From OFTM10 sp964196195 (lineage in GTDB: Bacteria; Actinomycetota; Acidimicrobiia; Acidimicrobiales; Aldehydirespiratoraceae): a stretch of DNA of 64,000 nt. Under the pieces are notes generated by a model. The model was given only the letters and a program-made list of their open reading frames with translations, ran no database searches and was not told the origin of the DNA. The stretch is taken from assembly GCA_964196195.1 (NCBI GenBank), contig CAXMSE010000064.1, forward strand, positions 1 to 64,000, in the 5' to 3' direction. The translations under genes were made by a program, and so were the position numbers. Shown piece by piece: positions 18,671 to 26,400 of the stretch. The first letter of the stretch is position 1. Each line of letters begins with the position of its first letter.

Positions 18671-18716
18671 GTGTCGACGGGCGCGACACTACCATCCGAT
18701 CACTGGTACACAAGTG
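18671..18716. promoter_or_regulatory. Candidate MarR operators in the divergent promoter
   Basis: Two inverted repeats lie between the divergent operons. The first is GTGTCG (18671-18676), 7 nt, CGACAC (18684-18689). The second is an imperfect 16-bp palindrome, CACTGGTACACAAGTG (18701-18716), with 12 of 16 positions symmetric. Length and symmetry suit a MarR dimer. Control of both the Mo-hydroxylase operon and the enamidase unit from here is inferred from position. Confidence 0.5.
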
Positions 18717-18765
18717 AGCGAGCGAGGCCGCCCCTGGCTGGCAATCCTGCCCGCGAGGAGTTGCT

Positions 18766-19929
18766 GTGAGCGATGTAGTGATCAGGGCCATCGGGTCGAT
18801 TGTGTCCGGCAACCTCAACTCTCCGATGGTCGACGGCGACACCATCGTGGTGAGAGACGGGATGATCACCGCGGTGGGCCTCGAATCCGATTGTGATCTC
18901 GAAGGCATCGCCACCGTCATCGACGCCGGTGGCGCCACCGTCATTCCGGGACTGCACGACAACCACGTTCACCCCGTCATCGGCGATTTCACCCCCCGCC
19001 AACGCACCTTCGATTTCATCGATTCGTGCATGCACGGCGGCGTCAGCACGATGATGTCGGCCGGCGAGCCCCACGTGCCCGGCCGACCAACCGATCCAGC
19101 CGGCGTGAAGGCCCTGGCGATCCTCGCTCACAAATCTTTCGCCAATCTTCGGCCGTCGGGGGTAAAGGTGCATGCCGGCGCCGTGTTGTTGGAGGAGGGC
19201 CTGGTGGAGGCCGACTTCGATGATCTCGCCGCAGCTGGCTGCCGCCTCGTGGGTGAAATCGGGATCTCCGGTCTGAAGGACCCTGTCGAGGCCGCCATGA
19301 TGACTCGATGGGCTCAGGCTCGAGACATGAAGGTGATGGTTCACACCGGGGGCGCGTCGATCCCCGGTAGCGGGGTGATCGATGCCGACTTCGTGGGCGA
19401 AGTGAAGCCTGATGTGGCCGGCCACGTCAATGGAGGACCTACGAGTCTCCCGTTGGGCGATGTCGTGCGTATCCTCGACGAGACCGATGCCAACATCGAA
19501 CTGGTCCACAACGGCAACATCGTCACCCTCGGCCAGATTGCACGGATGGCCGACGAAAGAGGCGAACTCCACCGCGTGGTGATCGGCACCGACTGCCCAG
19601 CGGGCTCCGGCGTCCAGCCCCTCGGCGTGCTGCGGGTGATGTCCTATGTAGCGGCCTTCGGAGGTGTCGATCCCGCTCAAGCCGTGGCTCTCGCCACCGG
19701 CAACACCGCTTCTGTCCACGGGCTCAACCGCGGCGTGATCCGAGCCGGCACCGAGGCCGACCTCGCAGTGGTCGACACACCAATGGGCTCCCAGGCAAGC
19801 GATGCCCTCGGGGCCCTTGCCATCGGCGACACTATGGCTGTGGCCGCGCTGGTCATCGACGGTGTGGTGCGTTTCACCAAAAGCCGCAACACCCCACCTC
19901 CCACCCGAACGATTACTTTCACCGCCTGA
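18766..19929 (+). CDS. ena: Enamidase-like amidohydrolase
   Basis: A 387-residue metal-dependent amidohydrolase closely resembling E. barkeri enamidase, which opens 1,4,5,6-tetrahydro-6-oxonicotinate to 2-formylglutarate and ammonia. Motifs are GLHDNHVHPVIGDF with the HxH metal ligands, APRQ-like PRQRTFDFI, GGVSTMMSAGEPH, VMVHTGGASIPGSG, VAGHVNGGPT and the catalytic-Asp region IGTDCPAGSG. The C-terminal TKSRNTPPPTR tail also matches what I recall of the family. The start is GTG with GAGGAG upstream. It forms a two-gene unit with the MmsA-like dehydrogenase 30 bp downstream. Confidence 0.88.
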   Translation: MSDVVIRAIGSIVSGNLNSPMVDGDTIVVRDGMITAVGLESDCDLEGIATVIDAGGATVIPGLHDNHVHPVIGDFTPRQRTFDFIDSCMHGGVSTMMSAGEPHVPGRPTDPAGVKALAILAHKSFANLRPSGVKVHAGAVLLEEGLVEADFDDLAAAGCRLVGEIGISGLKDPVEAAMMTRWAQARDMKVMVHTGGASIPGSGVIDADFVGEVKPDVAGHVNGGPTSLPLGDVVRILDETDANIELVHNGNIVTLGQIARMADERGELHRVVIGTDCPAGSGVQPLGVLRVMSYVAAFGGVDPAQAVALATGNTASVHGLNRGVIRAGTEADLAVVDTPMGSQASDALGALAIGDTMAVAALVIDGVVRFTKSRNTPPPTRTITFTA

Positions 19930-19959
19930 TCCGAGCGGTCAACCCCGACTGGAGAACCA

Positions 19960-21492
19960 ATGTCTGAGGCCCCAATGACTGGCGCCGATCGTCCCGATCG
20001 AGTCCTGCAAAACTTCATCGCAGGCGACTGGACCGACATCGATTCCACCGCTGAGGTGATCGTCACCAACCCCGCCACCGGCGCAGGCATCGCCGTTCAT
20101 CCGATGTCGTCCACGGCCACGATCGGCTCGGCCGTGGAAGCCGCCGCCGACGCCTTCGTCCAGTGGCGCAAGACTCCGGTGCCCACCAGAGCGGCGATGA
20201 TGTTTCGCTATCGCCACCTGCTCCACGAAGCACGAGACGAGCTCGCTGCCATCATCGTGGAAGAGAACGGCAAGTCTATTGCCGAGGCCCAGGGTGAACT
20301 TCTCCGGGCGATCCAGTACGTGGAGAACGCAGCCACGGTGCCCGAGACCCAAAAGGGAGCGGTCACCGAAAACGTCGCCAGCGCTGTGGATATCGAATAC
20401 ATCCGCGAGCCACTCGGAGTGTTCGCGGTGATCGCCCCTTTCAACTTCCCTGCCATGATCCCGCTCTACTTCAGCTGGGCCGTGGCCACCGGCAACACGG
20501 TGGTCGTCAAGCCGAGTGAGCTCTGTCCCTTGACCACGGTGAGAATGGTGGAGCTGGCCGCCGAGGCCGGCTTCCCTCCCGGCGTGATCAACATGGTGCT
20601 CGGCGACAAGTCCACCGTCGAAGCGCTCAGCGACCACGAACTGGTGCAGGGTCTCACTTTCGTCGGATCGTCGGAGGTCGCCGAGATCGTCTATCGACGA
20701 GTAACCGGAAACTCCAAGCGCTGTCAGGCCCAGGGCGGAGCGAAGAACCATCTGGTGGTCACCGACACTGCAGTGCTCGACCGATGCATGCCGAATATCT
20801 CTTCGTCGCTGTTCGGCTGTGCTTCCCAGCGTTGTTTCGCGGGCTCGAATCTCCTCGTCTACCGCTCGATCTACGACCAGGTGGTCGACCAATTGGTAGC
20901 CCAGGCCCGCTCCATGAAGATGGGCCTGGGAACCGATCCCGATGTGGGCATGGGGCCGGTTATAAACGCCGCCGCCCTCGAAAAATACACAGCCGCGATC
21001 GATGCTGCTGAAGCCTCCGGTGCTCGCCTGATCCTCGACGGAAGGGGTGCCTCAGTCGACGGCTGCCCCGGCGGACACTGGCTGGGGCCAACCCTCATCG
21101 AGACCGATCCCCTGAGCGAGGTCTGGACCACCGAACTCTTCGGCCCGGTCCGCTGCATCCACCCCGTCGACAGCCTCGATGAAGCAATCGACATCATCAA
21201 CGCATCCACCTATGGCCACTCCGCGGTCATCTATACCGAGAGGGGTGGCCTGGCTCGCCGCTTCCGCCAAGCGGTCGAGACCGGCCAGGTCGGAATCAAT
21301 GTCGGCACCCCCGCTCCGATCGCGTTTTATCCGGTGGGCGGTCGCAAGTCGTCGTTCTACGGAGCATTGCGGGGTCGAGGGGTCGACGCGGTCGACTTCT
21401 ACACCGACAAGAAGGTCGTGATCACCACGTGGCACGACACCGATGGTGGCGATCAGGCCGGGGTCGACCCGGCCTTCGAAGGCACCGTCTGA
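19960..21492 (+). CDS. mmsA: Aldehyde dehydrogenase of the methylmalonate-semialdehyde dehydrogenase (MmsA) type
   Basis: A 510-residue NAD-dependent dehydrogenase. Landmarks are VIAPFNFPAMIPLYF, VVKPSELCPLT, LTFVGSSEVAEIVY, the MmsA-type stretch AQGGAKNHLVV and the nucleophile Cys in ASQRCFAGSN. MmsA enzymes oxidise malonate-semialdehyde-type substrates with CoA, losing CO2 and forming acyl-CoA. The product of the upstream enamidase, 2-formylglutarate, is a 2-substituted malonate semialdehyde, so by the same chemistry it would give glutaryl-CoA. That substrate assignment is inference. A second in-frame ATG at 19975 is possible. Confidence 0.9.
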   Translation: MSEAPMTGADRPDRVLQNFIAGDWTDIDSTAEVIVTNPATGAGIAVHPMSSTATIGSAVEAAADAFVQWRKTPVPTRAAMMFRYRHLLHEARDELAAIIVEENGKSIAEAQGELLRAIQYVENAATVPETQKGAVTENVASAVDIEYIREPLGVFAVIAPFNFPAMIPLYFSWAVATGNTVVVKPSELCPLTTVRMVELAAEAGFPPGVINMVLGDKSTVEALSDHELVQGLTFVGSSEVAEIVYRRVTGNSKRCQAQGGAKNHLVVTDTAVLDRCMPNISSSLFGCASQRCFAGSNLLVYRSIYDQVVDQLVAQARSMKMGLGTDPDVGMGPVINAAALEKYTAAIDAAEASGARLILDGRGASVDGCPGGHWLGPTLIETDPLSEVWTTELFGPVRCIHPVDSLDEAIDIINASTYGHSAVIYTERGGLARRFRQAVETGQVGINVGTPAPIAFYPVGGRKSSFYGALRGRGVDAVDFYTDKKVVITTWHDTDGGDQAGVDPAFEGTV

Positions 21493-21522
21493 CAAGGTGC
21501 GGACTGGCTGGCGGTGCCTCCA

Positions 21523-23271
21523 TCAGACGACGGTGTCGGCTATCACCTGACGCACGATGGGCGACCGGAACCGGAAGCTCTCGTCGATCTGTTCCAGAAT
21601 TTCGAAATCGCAGAGATTTCGGAGATCATTGAAGGTGGGCGACTGGGCCGACCCATTCAGGGGGGGAAGATCCGACAGCTCGAAGGGACCTGCTTGGATC
21701 GAGGCTGCCTGCAGCAACTCGGGGTAGATACCGCCGAGCCCGCGCGCCATACAGAGAACCGACTCACTCAGGCTGGGTGACGGGCCGGAGTTCCCGGCCT
21801 GGTGCCACCGATAGCAGTCGGCCATGAGCGCGGGTGACCCTCCGGCACATAGCAGCAGCGACCTGTCGACCGCGTCGGACACTTCCCAGTCCTCCACTCG
21901 AAGCCCCCACAGCCGGATCGTTTCGGTAGGGGTCAGGAGTTCGAGCCGGCTCGTGTCGTCTGACCCGCCATCCCTGACCATCGCGACGACGGTTACGGGC
22001 AGGCCCGGCAAATCTCGCATCAGGCGGTCGATCATCGCCACCGTGTCGGCATCGGCCCACTGGAAGTCGTCGAGAAGCAACACGATCGGTGCGTCGATGT
22101 GAAGCAGGTGAGCGAGCATCGAGAACGCACGTTCTGCGCCGTTGAGCATCGCGGTGGATGCGTAACGCCCGGCGTCGATGAACTCGGGGAGCCCTCTCAA
22201 AGCGTCGCAGACGACGTCGGCCAGAGGGAGCTTCGGCGACTCACTCTCGAGAGGTGAATACCTGTACCTGCCGACCGCGCCATCGAGGCCGGCCTCCAGT
22301 TCGTCGACGAACGAGGTGCGCCCCACACCCGGCCTACCGTGCACGACAACCAGGCTGAACTGGCGTTGATGCGAGCGCTCCATCGCCTCGCGGACACGGC
22401 TGAGCTCGGCCTGACGACCGACGAACGGGATCTTGCGCTCAGGATTTCGCCGCTCCTGAGACTGGGTGCTCACCTGCGGCGAAGCGGCAACGGGACACGC
22501 CTGGGCCTCTAGGAGTTCCCTTATCGTCGCTCCCGCGCTGATGGCTCCGGCCAGGTCGGCGGTCTCGGTGCTGCAATCGAGACCGAGCTCGTCACCGAGC
22601 AGAGCGCAGCAGCGATCGTAGACTTGGCGAGCGAGTTCGGTCTGACCCAAGCCATGGTTGGCGAGTATCAGAACCCGCACGACTTCCTCTGAATAAGGCC
22701 TGATCTCGAGAGCCTTCTCGGCGTGCCGGATCGCTCGGATGTAGTCGCCGGTCATCAGATATTCGGTGGCCATGAGCAGGCACACCCGGGTGACCCGATC
22801 GCGATAGATCTCCCGATCCGACTCAACCCAGGGCGCCGATGGTGAATCTTCGAAAAGGTCGCCGATGGCGAGTTCAGACGCCCGGCGGAGCAGATCGAGC
22901 CGGTTGGCGCCGAGTTGGTCGGCCCGGGCCAGGAACTGGTCGAACTCGTCGAGGTCCACCGACATGTGATTAGGGCACAGCTGGTACGAGCCGTTGCCGG
23001 TGACCAGGACCCGTCGAGCCGTGGAGCGGTCGCTGAAGAGCTTCCTGCGCAGTATCGAGACGTAGCTCTCCAGAGTTCCCGAAACGTTCTGAGGCTTTTT
23101 CCCGGGCCAGAGACTGTCGGCGAGAGCCTGCTTGCTGACGGGCCGACCTCGGGCCAAAAGGAGGATCTCCAGGATCTCCTTCGGCTTCACGCCGCCGAGG
23201 TCGGACGGGCCTAGGGAACGCCCGTCTATGGCCACAGTCAGTGGTCCAAACATTGATATCCGCACACTCAC
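21523..23271 (-). CDS. SARP-type BTAD transcriptional activator with AAA/STAND ATPase domain
   Basis: A 582-residue cytoplasmic regulator with an OmpR-like winged helix (about 1-95), a BTAD (about 100-245) and an AAA-type NTPase domain from about 280. The P-loop reads GRPGVGRTS, with Arg in place of the usual Walker A Lys, so nucleotide hydrolysis may be weak or absent. A Walker-B-like IVLLLDDFQWAD is intact. The protein ends shortly after the NTPase region and lacks the long TPR tail of AfsR-like proteins. GTG start at 23271; an internal ATG at 23253 is possible. It diverges from the peroxidase/multicopper-oxidase operon, and SARP-like repeats lie between them, so it is the likely activator of that operon. 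Confidence 0.88.
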   Translation of the reverse strand: MSVRISMFGPLTVAIDGRSLGPSDLGGVKPKEILEILLLARGRPVSKQALADSLWPGKKPQNVSGTLESYVSILRRKLFSDRSTARRVLVTGNGSYQLCPNHMSVDLDEFDQFLARADQLGANRLDLLRRASELAIGDLFEDSPSAPWVESDREIYRDRVTRVCLLMATEYLMTGDYIRAIRHAEKALEIRPYSEEVVRVLILANHGLGQTELARQVYDRCCALLGDELGLDCSTETADLAGAISAGATIRELLEAQACPVAASPQVSTQSQERRNPERKIPFVGRQAELSRVREAMERSHQRQFSLVVVHGRPGVGRTSFVDELEAGLDGAVGRYRYSPLESESPKLPLADVVCDALRGLPEFIDAGRYASTAMLNGAERAFSMLAHLLHIDAPIVLLLDDFQWADADTVAMIDRLMRDLPGLPVTVVAMVRDGGSDDTSRLELLTPTETIRLWGLRVEDWEVSDAVDRSLLLCAGGSPALMADCYRWHQAGNSGPSPSLSESVLCMARGLGGIYPELLQAASIQAGPFELSDLPPLNGSAQSPTFNDLRNLCDFEILEQIDESFRFRSPIVRQVIADTVV

Positions 23272-23347
23272 CCACCCTGTGCGGTATTCCGCACACCGAA
23301 CGTCACCAAAAGCGAGGGTACACGATCGAGCCGCTCATGCAAATCAC

Positions 23348-23388
23348 AACGATTTAGCAACGATTTTAAAAGGTTTTCACAAGGTCTT
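23348..23388. promoter_or_regulatory. Four direct repeats at exact 11-bp spacing upstream of the peroxidase operon
   Basis: AACGATTT occurs at 23348 and 23359, then AAGGTTTT at 23370 and AAGGTCTT at 23381, all starting 11 bp apart and on one face of the helix. Tandem heptamer-like repeats with 11-bp spacing just upstream of the -10 box are the known binding mode of SARP regulators, and a SARP-type gene lies immediately divergent. A weak -10-like GATAGT (23389-23394) follows, about 14 nt before the peroxidase ATG, implying a leaderless or nearly leaderless transcript. Confidence 0.68.
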
Positions 23389-23407
23389 GATAGTAACCAT
23401 TCGTCTC

Positions 23408-26400
23408 ATGACGAGCACAGACCCTGGTAACCGATCCAACCACCGTCGCCCGCTGGCTCAGCGCCGCGGTACGGAACGGGTGAGCACACAGTCGCAGCCG
23501 ACCACCACGATGACGGCGCGCCTGGTCAAACGTGGACGCGCCGCGCTCATGGGTCTGGTCGCCACCGCTGTAGTGGCAGCCGGTCTCTCCGCCGCGCCCC
23601 GACTCAGCACGTCGGCCTCCGCGGCGCCGTTGGGAACGGATTTCAAGGTCACCATCGCAGACCTCACCTTCATCCTCGACCAGATCAAGATCGCCGAACA
23701 CCACGTGGGCCCGACCTTCGACCCGCTGAGCCCGTGCAGCAACATCATCGGCCCCGGTCCCAACCAGATCCCCGAAGGTGCCAACGCCGAACAAATCCCG
23801 TTCGGTCTGCGCACCTTGAACGGCGTCTGCAACAACCTGGTACCCGGCCGTGAGTTGTTCGGCGCGACCTACCAGCCGTTCATCCGCCTGATGGAGCCCG
23901 AGTACCGAGCCGCCGAGCCAGCTCCCCCTCTTGGGCCAGGTGTCGTGCAACCCTCCAGCTACGACCCGACGTTCGAAAATCTCAATGGCTACGTTAACGA
24001 CAGTGAGCCGCGGATCATCTCCAACCTGATCGCGGATCAGACCGCCGGCAACCCGGCCGCCAACGCCGCCGCCGGTGGGCCGGGTCTCACCGGAGGTCCG
24101 GCCCTGCCGACCTGTCTCAGCCTCGCGACCGTTCCCCCCACCCCTCTCACCGACCTGCCTCCCTGTGAGCCGGAAGCCGGCGAGTCGTACTACATCGAGA
24201 ATGTGGCGCCCGATCTCGGCATATCCAGGCCGTTCAGCACCGCGTTCACCTTCTTCGGCCAGTTCTTCGATCACGGACTCGACCTCACCACCAAGGCCGG
24301 CGAGCCCGTGTTCATGCCTCTCCAGGCCGACGACCCCCTGATCCTGGAAGGTGCCGTCCCGCCCGGACTCGAATTCATGGTGATGTCGAGGGCGATACAG
24401 CCCGCCGGCCCCGACGCGAAAGTGCCGGTCAACCAGGCATCTCCCTACGTCGACCAGAACCAGACCTACACGTCGGATCCATCCCAGCAGGTGTTCCAAC
24501 GCGAGTACGTCAACAGTCCGCCGGTTGACACCGGTCGCCTGCTCGGCGGCAATCCCGCGGTCGGCGCCCCGGGCACCGGCCTCACCACATGGGCCGACAT
24601 CAAAGACCAGGCCGCGACCCTCCTGGGATTCAGGCTTCTCGACACCGACGTGCTGGACGTGCCGATGATGGCCGCCGATCTCTACGGCAACTTCATCCCC
24701 GGCCCCGGCGGGTTTCCCCAGATGATCACCAAAGGCCCCGACGGTGTGGCGGGCACCGTGGATGACGTCCTCCTCGAGGGTGACCCCACTTCTCCGATAC
24801 CAACCCCAAGCGACGTGGTCCGTACCGACCACGGATGGCTAGTCGATATCGCCCATCATGCAGCTCCAGGTGCAGGCCGGGTTCCCGACGCGGGCTCCAC
24901 CGTTCCCGGCTCCGGCTCGGTTGCCTGTACCCCCACCACACCCGGATCCCAGATCGAGGGTTTCTGTGACGACCTCGATCCGGCCACCTACGACGACGAA
25001 CTGCTCGATGCTCACTTCATCTGTGGTGATGGGCGCTGCAACGAGAACATCGCTCTGAGCTCGGTTCATCACGTGTTCCACAGCGAGCACAACCGCCTGC
25101 TCGATCAGATCAAGGACACCCTTACCGTCGAGGCAAGCCAAGCATTCCTCGATGAATGGAAGCTCACGCCCGGTGGCGACTGGAACGGCCAACGCCTGTT
25201 CCAGGCGGCCAAATTCGCCACCGAAATGCAGTACCAACACCTCGCGTTCGAGGAGTTTGCCCGCCGGGTACAACCGGCCGTCGACGTGTTCGCCGGCTAC
25301 GACACCTCCATCGACGCTGGGATCATGGCGGAATTCGCTCACGCCGTATACCGCTTCGGTCACACGATGCTCACCGAAGAAATCATGCGCCGCGACGCAG
25401 GCACCTCGGCCGGAGAACGCCATCCCGTCGGTCTCATCGACGGATTCCTGAACCCACCGGAGTTCTTCGAGGGCGTTGACGGTACCGATTTCGCGAAGAC
25501 CCCGGATGAGGCCGCCGGTGGCATCCTCCGTGGATTGGCCTCCGAGAACGGCCAGGAGATCGACGAATTCGTGGTCGAGGCGTTGCGCAACAACCTCCTC
25601 GGCCTGCCCCTCGACCTGGTGTCGATCAACCTGGCCCGTGGACGTGACACGGGTATTCCGCGCCTCAACTCGTTCAGGCAGAATATCTTCGACCTGACTG
25701 GCGACGCCCTGTACAAGCCCTACTCAAGCTGGCTCGACTACGGGTTCGCGCTGTCGCATCCCGAGTCGTTGGTGAACTACATCGCCGCCTACGGCACCCA
25801 TGTGTCGGTTACAACGGCACCAACGCTGGCTGCTCGACGCGACGCGGCAACGATCCTGATGACCGACCCCGACTTCATGAACGGAACCGGCGCGTGGACA
25901 GGAGAGAACACCGGCGTCGACGACCTGGACCTCTGGATCGGCTCCATCGGAGAGAGAGAAGAATTCTTCGGTGGCCTGCTCGGCCCGACGGCGAACTTCA
26001 TCTTCGAACTCCAGATGGAGAACCTGCAGAACGGCGACCGTTTCTACTACCTCCACCGGCTCTCGGGCATCCCGATGCTGACCTCCCTCGAAGGCAACTC
26101 ATTGTCGGAGTTGATCGAACGGAACACCACTGCCGTGCAGCTGGCAGCAGACGTCTTCATGACGCCGAGCTTCACCTTCGACCTCGACATCGTGCATCCC
26201 GCCGACTGCTCCGGCGTGGTCGATGATCCGGCCACGAGCTACCTCGAGCCGGACCTGCTCGTCCTGATGCCGGACTGCACCATCCGCTTCCCCGTTCTTG
26301 AGCCGGCTGCCTTCAGCGGCCGCACCGGCGCCGCCGGTACCGCCGATGACATGATCCTTGGTGGTCTCGACGACGATTCGATCCGAGGCAACCAGGGGAA

